Of a DNA stretch of 64,000 nt, positions 1 through 12,358 are shown in pieces (positions within the stretch are counted from its first letter, which is position 1; each line of letters begins with the position of its first letter). Source of the stretch: Dicaeum eximium (Eukaryota; Chordata; Aves; Passeriformes; Dicaeidae); assembly GCA_013396995.1 (NCBI GenBank), contig VWZP01006004.1:831304-895303 (forward strand). The letters are read 5' to 3'. Made by a program: the position numbers and the translations under genes. The notes beneath the pieces were generated by a model that was not told the DNA's origin, searched no databases, and saw only the letters and a list, made by a program, of their open reading frames with translations.

Positions 1-2868
1 TTCCTAAGAAGCACAGTGTGCTTTATGGTGGCAACTTAGAGAAATCAATGCTTTATTTTGCACATAACTTCAGAGCTGTGTGTAAAAAACATCACTGCTC
101 TCATTTGTTATTCCCTTTTGTTTTCCCCCTTTGTGTGTGTGTGTGAGAACAACTGTAGCTGGGTACAGGTGCAGAGGGGAAAGAGGATGGAAATGTAACC
201 TGGAAGAAGCTGTGAGGGCATGAAGGACCTGGTGAGAAGTGACTGGTATCATCTGTTGTTGTTGTTCCAAGAAGCCATAGCATAAGTGACATGTGTTTCT
301 TTTGAAAAAGTTTCTCCTACCCCATCTGTTTGCCATATGGGTGGAAAACATGATTTTCAGCATGCCCACACCTACTCACTGGCCAACAATCTGTCCTGGC
401 CTAAACATGGCTGCTGACTGTGCCATAGCAAATTGTTCTTCTTAGAAACAACCAAGGGAATCTCTGCCTGTGAGATGGGCTTTAGGAAAAATTTGAGAAA
501 AATGAACATATGCAGCAATCTATTTTGAGCCAGTGGGATTCTTTAGCTTTTCTCGCTGCTCTTTCAAAGGATAGAGAGAGAATTTTTGCTGGATTTTTCA
601 GTCAACTGGATCAATTGAGATAGTTTCTTGAAAAGAGCCTGTGCAGAGACTTGGTATTAACTAGGTTGGCCCCATTCCTGATTAGAAGAAACCAAAAATG
701 GGTCATATCTTAAAGTCCATCTCAGATTTTATGCTGGATCCATATGCATTGGTTTGGTGCACTGGAAAGGCTGCTTTTAGTGGGAATTTGCATTTTTGTG
801 CCTTTGAAACGCACTGGAGAACAGTGCCGGTGTTCCCAGAGTGAGATTCTTCTTGGTGGAGCCAGAGCTGAAGAACACACTTGAGCACCATCACAAGTCC
901 CACATTCCCAGCTGATCCATGCCCTCCATCGGGTAGTTCTCTCCATATGCATGCTGCACATCTGGGAAAAGCAGCTGACAGGGAATGTCACTGCAATAAG
1001 CACAATGCAGACATATGTTACAGAATTGCAACTGTAATGCAAATTAAATGCTCCTCTCTCACACTAGAGCACGACAAGAACCACACAGACACTGCTCTTC
1101 TCCAGGGCAGGAAAGAACAAGTTTATTTTTATACTTAGTGTTATATAGAGTTTTGGGAATGACTCTGGATTGGAGGATGAGGTCACCACCTCTCCAACCA
1201 CACTGGTCAAGGAAAAGGTCCATCAAACCTTCTCCACCCAGGAGAAAGGAATGAAAAACAAAGTTCACAAAACATGTGCTGTGTTTACATGAACCAGCAT
1301 GAGAAACTCCATCACAGAAATGAAAACATCAGAAGGTTGAAAAATCAGGGTGACGCTCCTCCTTCCCTCTTTCTGTTCCACGAGGACATGGCATTTCTGC
1401 TGAGACTGGAGCTTTCTGGAAGGAGCTGCAGCCATTCACATGGCACTGAGACAACCAGAAAACCCCTGTGTGCCTGGCAAATGAATCTGAAGACCTGATC
1501 CAAACATGATTAATATACTAGAAAAAAGCATTTAAAAACTCCTTACTGACTTGGTTGGGTTTTTCCTCTTGAGGTTTGGACCTTGACCTAATTTAGCAGT
1601 GATGTTTTTCCCCTAAGTATCAAATAGTGCTTTTACAGTTGATATTCTTCATGTGTTCCTTTCAGTCTGGAGAAAGTATATTCCCATTTACAGTGCAAAG
1701 GTTTGAGTTCTTCTAACAGTGACTTTTTGTAATTGTCGTCTGTGGATGTAATGTTTTTAGATAAGTTGTTCTCCCAATATGAAAATGTCATTGTGGTTTT
1801 CAAAAACATTACAATTTTAAATTTGTGGCTCATTAAATTATTTCAGTTTTTACGTGCTGCAAGTCACTGGGCAAGTGATCTCTAATGTCTTATGCATTCA
1901 AAAGCAAAGAGAACTGAGAAGAGAGTCTAAAATCTACAACTTGATTATGTTTGGAGCATGAACAACACAGCTTGAATATGAAGTTTAGGGCCCAGCAAGC
2001 CTTGACTGTAATGCTGTTATCTTGCTGCAAAAGCTGTAGCAATCAGAAAGGACTTTCACAATGAAAAGCAGTTAACAAGGAAGAAGCTTCTTCAGCTGAT
2101 GCCCAATTTGAGAGTCTGAATCTACTAATTCTCTTCCTGACTATCTTCAGCTGTTTCATGCTGTATTTCAGAGGGTGGTTTCTTGCTACATCCATCCTCC
2201 TGCTTTTTTTTAGGAGAAGGAAAAGTAAAGTATCAGTCAGACTTTGCAGAATGTTCCATATGCTATGAAGTTGTATATATCCATATGCAAGATTGTGAAG
2301 TCTCTGGATAGTAAGTAGTCTGATTCACTCATTATTTTCTTAATCATAGATGCAAACTGCAGGTGCCTGAATTCAGCAAAAGATGCAATTGTGTATGCTC
2401 TAAATACAACTCTAAGTGGCTATAAAATGTCAGTATTCCCTATCAAGGAAGTATGGAATAATATATGAAATGGAATAACACTTTGGTGATTCTACATATT
2501 TCTGGTCTTCAAGTGAAAATTTTTTTTCCCAGAGTTACATGAAAATTATTGTGTGGTAAGGAATATGTTATTGCTGTTGGAAACAATAATTGCTGTTGGA
2601 AGCAAATTATCTCTGAGCCTGCACACATGAAGTTGTTTCCTCTCTGTTTTAAGGTGTGCAGAAGTCTGTTTTACCAGAACAGAGGGAATGCTGCTTTTCT
2701 GCATTATTCCCAAAAAATCCAGAGTCCCTTTTTGCTACTGGTCACCCTCCAGCACTACAGAGATGTTATGATGTAGTTATTGAAATTATTAGAAATGCCT
2801 CTGCCCAATTTAAGGTGCAAATGAGACCCTATGCTAAAGTTAATAGTATGGATTTTGTATAATAGTAA
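1..2868. other. Noncoding sequence, no gene recognised
   Basis: I see no gene here. Open frames on both strands are short and their translations are compositionally ordinary. Small landmarks are a TG run at about 135-147, an octamer followed by an AT-rich homeobox-like string (ATGCAAATTAAAT from 1037), and a short imperfect direct repeat of period 19 at 2571-2599 (core TTGCTGTTGG). None of these implies a function. Confidence 0.6.
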
Positions 2869-3690
2869 ATATGAGAGGGAGAAAGAAATAGAAAAAAGAG
2901 ATGGGTGGAAAGAAAGAGTGACAGAGACAGATTGAATAGAAAATATCACCACTCTCTGGATCCCAGTGGCGTCCCACTGAGCCTCTCCATCTGGTCTTGG
3001 TGGTGGGGGTCCCCCAAAAGCACAGAGTTCAAGGGGTTGATGTATGTTTGGGCCAGGGGGGAAGTTTGACTCAGACTCTGCATCTGTTGCATCCCTTTGC
3101 ATCACGTGCAGTGCTCTGCTGCTGGCCTCAGCAATGAGGCTGGGAGCACTTTGGGGATCTTTGGTGGATTATGGCACCTCCCTAGCTGTCCCCTGTGTGA
3201 ATGTCCCGTGGATGTGGCCTTCCTGGGCTGGGGGGGTTTACAGCTGAGCCAGTTTGTGGGAGGGAGGGTGGTGCTCACTGCCTCTGACCAGAGGTTATGC
3301 CACACAACCAAAATTCTCCTCCTCCATTCTTGGTTGGTGAGGGGAACCCTGTGCAAACCTGACCTCAGCAGAAAAGCCTTTGGGCTGTGGCACTCCTGAG
3401 CCCAAACCCAGCCAGGGATGATTTTCAGGACAGCTGCTGAGTTTGGCTTTCATCTGGATGCATTCTTCTCCCTGAGCCTTATTTACTTTTTCCTAGACCT
3501 GAGGTGACTGAACAATAATGTCACCTTTACCTTCTCTCAAGTTCCCTCAGGCAGCTGAGCCCTCAGTCCAAGGTTGCACTCTGGCTGTTCAGGGTGGGGT
3601 GGGTTTTGGTGTCACTTCTTTATACAGTTTTGTCATAATGAGCCAAAATCCTTCATAAAAATGTTTAAGCCATGAACCATAACATTGACA
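2869..3690. repeat. GC-rich block with purine-rich left edge, possible decayed retroelement or LTR
   Basis: The left edge (about 2869-2945) is strongly purine-rich on the + strand (GAGAGGGAGAAAGAAATAG and similar). It switches to a G- and C-rich block from about 2950 to 3620 with many G runs, such as GGGCTGGGGGGG at 3225-3236 and GGGAGGGAGGG at 3258-3268. The surrounding DNA is AT-rich. The block ends near a TATA-like string (CTTTATACAG, about 3619). Such a compositional island without an open frame is common for old LTRs in bird genomes. I cannot match it to a named family and see no clear terminal repeats, target-site duplication or retroviral open frame. A GC-rich unique segment is an equally possible reading. 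Confidence 0.25.
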
Positions 3691-6600
3691 AGGGGTAGTT
3701 CTGGTGCTTTGGATATGCCTGGTCCTTCCTTTTAGACAGCAAGATATCTTGAAAATCCCAAGTATCTAAAGTGGGTGAAAGAGGAGTGTTCTCAGGTGGC
3801 AGAGCAAACCTTCATAACCCTCTAATGACTTTTGGGAGTGCTGCATTGACCTTTTGTTATCTCCCCATAGAAGAGCAAATAAATTGCCCTTAAAGGTCAG
3901 CTTAGAAGGAAGCAAGAGAAGGGGTGAGATGGGCAACACTAATCCCAGTGCTCCTTCTTGGTCTGGATTTTCATATTCAAAATCAGCAGGATACTTTTTC
4001 TAAGAGAAAAGCTATCAATGTCAGAATCCTAATGGCTAAGAGATCATAGCAAAATTTGGAATGTAGATTTTGGTTTTGAAAAGAGATGAAACCAAAGGAA
4101 GGTTTGAAACAGATTAAACCTGTCAGGAAGGACAGGAACCATTGCCAAAAGCCTTTCTTTCATTTTTTTTTTCTCCCCCCTCTGGTTACCCTTTAGACTG
4201 GTGCACCCTTCACAACAAGGGAAACATTTTTCCAGGTTGTTAACTAACATTATGAACATATTTCCTTCTGGTGGAACGTGAGATTTTATTGCTGTTACTC
4301 CCTGATGCACAAACAAGACTGTGAAGGAAAAAGAAATCCCATCATAATAAAACAGATTTATTAAACTGGGGCTATTTGCTTACAGACTGAAGCTGAAATT
4401 AGAAAAGGCTTCATTCCCCTGGATAACCTGGTTCTGAGACATACCTTTTATTAAGAACACTTACACAGTCCCCTCTTGCATTGGAGTTAGTAAAAAATAA
4501 GAACAAACAAAAAAAAACCCAACCAACCACAGAAACTGTTCAGTGTGAAAGGAACCATAATCATACTGAGAGAAGGACTTTCATGGTATAAGAACCACTA
4601 ATTAATCATCTTTGTTTACCTGTTCTTGGTGTTTCTTTGCAGTCCTGTTTCCTTGGGTGCTCTAATGTGGTTGTGATGTTCTATGTGATCATACTGAGAT
4701 AGATCCTCTTAGCAAATATGTAGTCCTCAATTAAGAAAATATTAAAAGTCTGTGAGTTCTGTTAAAACACCTGGAAACAGGAGTTTTGGTATTGTTACCC
4801 CCTGCCAGTAATGGCTGTTAAATAATAGGAAGACTACTAAATATTGTGAGACCTCCTCAGTTCTCTCCATAGTCCTGCCACTTCTGCATGATCCTCAGTG
4901 AACATGTCTGTATTTAAAAAGGTTTTGTAAAGCACTTTTCTAACTTTATTTAGCTCTTAACTTATTTCATGCAATTTTTTTTCCCTGGTGATTACCTACC
5001 CAATCAGATATTTGTTTTGATTTAGAAAGTTTTTGCATAATGAAAGCTTGATCCTTGTGTTGTGGGTGCTTCCCAGTGGCAGAGATGCCCTATGGATGTG
5101 TTTGGAGAAAGATTTAGGATTTATGAGTCCACTTTCATTCTTTATAACTGAACAAGCTTGCATTTAGAATGGGCTGCACAGGTGACAGCTGATGTGGCCT
5201 CAGTCCAAAGAAAATTTGTGTTTATCTTATGCCTTTCTGCCCCTAAAGTTTCATCAAAGCTGGAGGCAGCTGTTGTAGTATACTTTGGAGACTTTTCAAA
5301 TTTCTGCCCAAATCACCCAATGGAAACCCAGGTTACTATATGCTCTTGTCTTCCCAAAATCCAGATGCTTTCTGCTTGGGTTGCATGTGATTAACTATTA
5401 GGGTTATTTCTTAAGTGAATGAGATATTGCAGGGCCCTACAGGATGGCAAAGGTGTCACCCAGGGGTGTTAAAGTGGCATCTGCAGAGTAAGAGGCTGAG
5501 GCTCAAAGCTGTTGTCCTGCTTGGGGAATGTCAGGGATACACAGTGCCTTGGTTTAGGAGGTGATAAAGACCACAGAATTTGGAAAGGTTTGTAGTGCAG
5601 GTCACCAATGAGAGTCAGCCCAAATTTGTCATCTGTGAGTGTGAAGAATACCCTCTATAGTGACACTGAATTGCCATTTCAGAGGTAGAAATTTAGTCTA
5701 TAGTTTCCTTTTGCCCTCCTGCTCTTCAAGAGCTGCATCCTCATCCTCCAATCTTAGCTACATTTCATTTCTTCAGTTATCTAAATGCTTTGGGAAACAT
5801 ATGTCTAAGTCAATGAAGGTTAACAGGATCAGATCCTCAGCTGGTGTCAAGCAGCATTGCTCCATTATCATTGAAGAGATGGCACCAATTTAGGTTTGTT
5901 CTATTGCATTTCTCCTGAGGACTAGTATCAGTAATGGGTTTGTGCTCATTAAATGGTGTCTTCCTGACTCTGCTTTTCTCTGCTCCTGTGGAAATACATC
6001 AGTTTAAAGTTCAGTCCTTGTAAAATAGAATGTGCAAGGCAGCTCTTCTCTGAATGGAACATTATCTGTTGTTTGTTACAGGAATGCACATGTAAATCAC
6101 TGTTGGGAAACACTATGTTAAAACTTATTGTTACCAAATCCTCCACAATCTGAATGGGAAACTTTGTTAACTGAGGAACTATTTTGCCTTGGCATTTTGT
6201 AAGAGGGTCCTAAAGACGTCAAGAGGAGGGAAGTGGGTGTTGATGAATTTTATAACAATGAGTCATTTTAGCCCTGGGATAATTTTTGATAGGCAGGGAT
6301 GGTTCTTTGCCATTCCAGGAGGAATTAAGACTTCGTCTGAATCGGTTTTACCAGTGGCCAGGACAGACAGTTCCTTGCTTGGAGATCTCAGGCTCTGGGT
6401 CCCTGTGGTGGGAGGTGATGGCAGTCAGTGAGGTACAGACTGAATGTGGGAGGTGAGAGCTCAGCAAAGAAAAATGAGGAGCCAGACTGGTTTGCTGCTG
6501 CCATCTCACTCTGAGTAGCCAAGGGGCCTGGGTTTGGCTCAGCTAAGACAGGGTCATGTTTTCTCTTAAAGCCTCTGACAAAGAATCCCCTCCTGTCCTA

Positions 6601-9600
6601 AATGGCTCAGTGCTCCCCAGGTGTGAGCCACTCAGGAAGAGGTGTCCTCTCCTAGGTCTCTCCTGGAGATCACATAATATTAATCTGTGTTGGTGCCATG
6701 GGGAAATGTAAGTTTCACCTAAGGGCTCTGCTAAAATTCAAGAATCCTTGATTTAAGAGAAGTTAGTGGGTTAACCACCAGTTCAGCCAATGCTGCTACG
6801 TGATCAAAGTAGAATTTAAATAGCAGTTTGGTGTACCAAAACTAGGCCAAGATCAATGTATGGCATACATTAAACTCAGGGCAGAAATCACATTTGCTTT
6901 TCCTGCCCTTATCTTTGCACTTCTGACCACACTTTTTCCAGACCTGGAAAAAGAAAGTTGTCTGACCAGAAGATGAGAGTGCTCTCCAGGAGTCAATCTG
7001 AATTGTGCTCAGTGCCCTGCAGTGCTCTTGCACATATGTATCATCTCTGTGCCTCTCTTATGCATCACAGGAAAACTCTGGGGTTTAAATTAGGTGAACT
7101 ATTTTTGCTTTGCCATTTTAAATGTTTGATGGCATAGTGTTGCTTATTATATTTGTACTCTTTGCATTCTTGGGTTCCTGTGGCATTCAGATTTGTTTTT
7201 TAGTTTTCTAGGTTAATTTTTGGATTGTGTTTTTCTCATGTGACTTCATCTCTCTGCCTGTCATGATATTTCAATTATTAATGATCACTGCTATAACCCA
7301 AGACATCTAATCAACCTGGATTTTTTGACATTGTTTACACTATTTATGTCTAAGTCTTTCTAGATGTTAATGTGGAACAAGATCTGATATCACAGACTTT
7401 TTGGAGTCAGAGCCTTCGTTGTTCCCATGATCTATTCTAAATTCAGATAATTTTAGGAAATTATCTTTCACCTATTTTCACACTTAGTCACTGTGAACTC
7501 CCAAAATCTATTCTGGCTCACTTTCAGATTAAAACCTAAACACAGTCATGATCTTCTAGGTGAAATCTCCTACTTGCCTTAAAGCAAAACCATGACAAAC
7601 TTTGTCTTACTTTTAAGATGGGAACTGTCTCATAGTGCTCTTGACAGGTATACACTATCCACCAAAGAAAACAGACAGCAAGCTTCTTCATATATTCATG
7701 TGCTTTCCAATTCTAGTAGCACTTATCAGAAAGCAGTACACAGAAACCAGAAACTGGTGATGACAGAAAAAAAAATAAAATCTCCCTGCTGACTTGAACA
7801 CCTCCCCACCATCTGGAAAGGCACAGCAACAGCATGTCAATATTGAGTGTGTGTTTGTGTGTATTGTGCCCTGGACAGGACATCAGGTCTCTTCCAGGTG
7901 GGGATGCTCTGCAGATGTTCCTTAAATTTGAGGGAATTGTGCTCAGGTGAAAAAAGTCTGGGTGAGCACAGCACTGATGCAGGAATGTGACAGCAGCCAG
8001 GATATGTACTAAAAGCCTAACCCTCCCACCTGGATGTCCCTTTTTAATGACATTGACTGGCTCCTGTTGGTTTAGGTAGTAGACAGCACCCATTTTATTT
8101 ATTTCTCTCCACTTGCATATTGTTGTACATCTTGGAAATAACAGTGACTGGGTGGATGCACCTTGGGGGAAGGAAACATCACCCCATCCTGCAGGAGAAG
8201 TTGAAAGGTGATCACAGACTTCATGACAGGTTAGGAAGAAGAGACCCCCACCCCTTAAGCATCTGCAGAGCCAGGACCACTGCTCAGCAGTGGGGACAAC
8301 TGGGCATGGACACCCAGACAGAAGGAGAAATGTCCCAGGAAACAGGCAATAGTTCTATGAATTTATTGTGCCCCAGAGGGCCTCTGAGCTGACAGCAGCC
8401 AAACTGACAACAGGCTTTTAAAATAAAATTATTTTATCTAGTAAAACCCGGCTTTTTGGTTTAAAAGCATGTACAAGAACTTGTGAAGGAAACAATGAGG
8501 CTGATGGACAGGATGTTCTATAGCTGATTGGTACTGAGGGGGGTTTGGGTAGGGGCATTGAGGAGGAAGGAGAATTAAACATTTCACTGAGGGCTGCAGC
8601 TCTGTGTGGGCAAACCACAGGATGCTGCAGCAGTCACGCAGAACCACAAGAGTTATTCAGAAACTTTCTCACATGGATGACTCCTGGCTGCTTTTCTGAA
8701 AGTGTGACTCATAAAGCCCTTCTTGAGATAGGTACCAGTCATAAACTTTGTCAAGAGAGCACAGGGAAATATTGAGATCACTAGGAAGTGGAAAAGCTTG
8801 CCTGTGTAAATCACACGTAGCCCTGCCTGGTCTCAGATCCAGGTGATTTTTATACACTTAGAGACAGGGGAAGTGGGGGGAGAGAGCACTGAGAAGATTT
8901 TGGCATGAATTTCAATAATCTGTCTCTAGTTTCCAGCAGTGTGTTGTCACAGATGTAACTTTATAACACCTGCTAGAAGATGACACAAGGGCAGGTCTCC
9001 TTTCCTTCCTCTGTTCCCTTAAATTTCAGTGACAGTTGCTGTACTTAAACTCTGCTCCCATTTTTTTTTTCCCATAACAGTGAAACCTCCTTCCTCCTTC
9101 TGGCTAATTGGTGCTCTAACAGCAGGAGATTGTGTGCCAAGGCAGCAGAATTCCCTGCCTGTTCAGCATCTGCAGGCTGCTCACACACGTAATGTCAATA
9201 TAAAATTTAAACATTACAAAGGTGAGTCGAGATAGTAATTGGTTGAAATACATTCAGTGATATCAAAGCTTTTATAACTTCATGGTTTCACTGAAAGTTG
9301 TCATCCTCTTAGAAACAATCACAAGATTATATTAAAAGATTATATATTAAAACTTCAGAATTGGTAATTGTTGGTACATTTCTGAGACAAACACAATGTT
9401 CTCTGAGAGGCTATTTTTCCAAATGATGTGTCCTATATTCCCACTATAACAAATATGAGTATGTATTCACACTGTCCAGAAAGTTTGTTTTAGTGTAGGT
9501 TCAAGATTTGTTTTTTGTTCATCTTTTCTGGGTGATGTGCTCTCAGAATCCTCTAGTTATTGAGGACTAACTAGGTAGGCCATCATAGAAGCCAAGAAAT

Positions 9601-10180
9601 CTCCCTGCATTCTTCAGGAAACTGCTTCTTCCTGAGCCCCAGGTGTGTGTTGGATCCATGAGAAATCAGGGAATCCAGGGATTCAGTATCAAATCATAGT
9701 TCACCTCTGACCTGTAACCCCTTAGCTACATCCCCAGTGCACTGAAATCCATCAGGAACATCCTGCAATCCCCTGCCACCTTTTATCCTGTTAATGGGGA
9801 GGGAGCCATGACAGGGGACAAAGTGAATTTGAAAGCTATGCTTGTGGGAATGGTTTCTAGACAAGAAGATGGATGTCATCTAATCAACCCACAATAAGTT
9901 CCCGCCTGCTTCGTGCTGTGTTGTTCTTTTGCTGTCCTCTCTCGTTCACTCCCATTATCACCCAGGGCATCCCTTTCCTCTTCTGCACTCCTGGCTCCTG
10001 AAAACCCAATCTGCATTTAGTAAATACGGGACAAAATGAGTTCTCATTCACATGACTGACACTTTGGGTTTGAAATGAGAAAGCCTCTGTTGTTGATGCA
10101 GTGCCCAATTTAAAGCAATATCACCTGTCAGTTTGATAAAAGGCATGAAGAATATATCCTGTCTCAGCCAAGGGGGGAAA
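3691..10180. other. Noncoding sequence, no gene recognised
   Basis: No coding or RNA gene is supported. Contents are ordinary: short A runs (for example near 4510), a GT-rich patch at about 7845-7865, a T run at about 9060-9070, and a small AT-rich inverted repeat around 8420-8436 (AAAATAA and TTATTTT, two-base loop). The segment from 8120 to 8395 has an open frame of 90 codons with no family resemblance. Confidence 0.55.
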
Positions 10181-10330
10181 AAGTGTCATCTGAAATAAAT
10201 TCAAGCCTCAGAAAAAAAAAAATATACACAAACAAATGGCTGGGGATTGTTTTTATGGCTCTATTCGCTGGGGCGAGTCGTCAAAACATAAATTACTGCT
10301 TATTTGAGACAAACAGAATGGCCAGGAATG
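10181..10330. promoter_or_regulatory. Possible conserved noncoding element
   Basis: This stretch follows an A-run and contains several CpGs close together (TCGCTGGGGCGAGTCGTC, about 10264-10281) inside AT-rich sequence with the homeodomain-like string ATAAATTACTGC. Retained CpGs outside an island and TAAT-type motifs are often seen in conserved enhancers. No alignment was available, so this is inference from composition only. Confidence 0.2.
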
Positions 10331-12325
10331 AAGGTTGCAGGACAGAAAAGATAGAAACTTGCTTGTGCAGGTTTTTTCCATATGCATTGAAATGTGCTGT
10401 GTTCAAATTCTGCTTTCAGAACTTCGGGCTTGACTTTCTTGCTGCTCTGATCTTTATTTCTGTTAAAAAATAAGTCAGTGTATTTATCTCTTGCCTTTGT
10501 CCTCCTGAGCTTTTGCTCATGTTTCAGCTTATAGAAATGCAAACAGTGTCCTGCTTGTTTGTTTTTTAAATAAGCACCTTGCTTAATGCTTTGGCTCTTT
10601 GTTGCTCTGCATGTCAGTGCTGCAGGAGAGCTGCTTCCCAGGGAAGGGATGTGACTCTGGAGCTGGTGCTGTTGGCTCATAAATACCCTTTTCACCTTCG
10701 GTTGCAGACTATGACACAAAAGGCTTTACTGCTTCAAGACAGTCCACTACCCCATTTGAAATGGATCCAGTCACCCCCATGCAGCAGTGATTGCTACCCT
10801 ATACCTAAGGCTTGGAGAATTTTCCACCCAGATGAAATGCAGCACCTTCTCTGGGCAGCTGAGCTGCAAGAAACTTCTCTATAGATGGCAGAGTGGAAGT
10901 AAATGCTGGTGAAAGTAATGTGTGACTTTGAGTGCCCATCACAGAGGTGAATCCCCTAGTCTGGGCCCAAGAGATCTGTCCATTTAGCCAGAGTAATTTG
11001 CCAAGGCAAAAGAAGCACAAAACCCACAAAAAGCTTCTGGGAGTTGACAGATGCATCATGTTTTAGTCAGTCCTCCACTACTTGGCCAGGCTGTTGCAAT
11101 GATAGACAAAATATCAATGAGATATATAAACAAATATGTGGTGTTCTGCAGTACACTAAATCCAGGAAGTTATCATCTCCCTTTAGCTGGACAGTAAGGG
11201 GAGGGGAAATTTTCCTGTTAAAGAGGAAGCCTGAAGACCTAAGAGACTGTTGCAGGAGAACACTGTAAAGACATCTGTGAGATGCTAGGCAATATACCAA
11301 GCAGCAGTCAAGCCCATATTAAGCTCAGTAACACCTGTGAAGACAGTTTGAAAGTCATGCAACTTGTGGGAATAACTCACATCAGGAGTTGCCAGAGGTG
11401 GGGAGGAACATGTGGAACCTGTGAATCAAAGGGAGGTGTTAAATATAATCATGGCTCTCTCACCCTCAGGGTTTAAGTTTTGCTCCAAAGCCAGTTTGAA
11501 TCTGATTTCAGAGGAAGGCTTTTCCTCATTCTGTAATGCATTGCAATATCCAGCAGGTAGAACTCATTGAGGAAAATTGCTTCCCACAATGATATATAGG
11601 ATCATTCAGTCACATCTTTGTGCTATTTAGGGGAAATTATCCATGGGATTGTGTCATTAGTTTAAAAGCTGCCTCAATTGTTTTTCTGTCAGGATAATTT
11701 TAAGCTACGCAAGAGTATTAGTTGGAAAAACAAAAGGAAACTAACTCCTTCCATATTGCTTAAATCTGGTTTTAAGTCAATATTTTCCTCTTCATTTCTA
11801 ACACCTGTGTTGAGGAGTGGAGAGAAGAGTCTGAGTTGGCCAGTGACTTTCTGAATAGAGCTACCCTCTGTTAGCCAGGTGCTCATCTTTCATGGGCTTG
11901 TACTTCAGCCACTGGCCTTGTCTGCCCTTGCTACATCAAAAGGAGCACAGCTTTGAAAATTTCCAACCACAGCTCTAACTAACAGCAAAATCCATGAAAT
12001 AACAAAGCCCTGGCAAAGGAGAGGCAAACTGCTCACATTAATCAGTAAAGTGAGCTATTTCCAGGGGAATTTGTTTAATCTGAAGCCTCTAGAGAGAGTC
12101 AGAAAGGAAATGTAGAATAAATGATGGAACTATTCAAAACTAGAGATACTTAATTGCAAATAGAATTGTTGGAGCACTGATGAGTTCAGATTTGGTGGAA
12201 ATCAACCTTCTCTTAGGGAAAAGTTCTGTACACCAAAGAGAAACTGAATTGATAAAAATGGTAAATAGCAATGTAAGCTAAAGACTGAAAGGAAGACAAT
12301 GAAGGCAGATATTAATGGAATTCCC
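10331..12325. other. Noncoding sequence, no gene recognised
   Basis: Nothing identifiable. The longest minus-strand open frame in the window (139 codons, 10300-10719) starts here. Its translation has no recognisable domain, signal peptide or low-substitution pattern, and it overlaps an open frame on the other strand, so I do not call it a gene. Confidence 0.55.
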
Positions 12326-12358
12326 AGGTGACCTTTGGCAAGTCATTTTAGTTTCTGG
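12326..12358 (+). repeat. Possible MIR-like SINE trace
   Basis: The string GTGACCTTTGGCAAGTCATT resembles the conserved core of MIR SINEs, where a 'gtgaccttgggcaagtcac' word precedes a pyrimidine-rich stretch. Only about 30 bases are convincing and the flanks do not extend the match clearly. A chance match is possible. Confidence 0.3.

Noticed and set aside
3225..3268. G-quadruplex
   Set aside because: Four G runs exist only if a loop of about 20 bases is allowed, so it is weak as a stable structure.
10300..10719. 139-codon minus-strand open frame, the longest in the window
   Set aside because: No recognisable domain, no codon or composition signal, overlapped by frames on the other strand, and of a length expected by chance in 64 kb.
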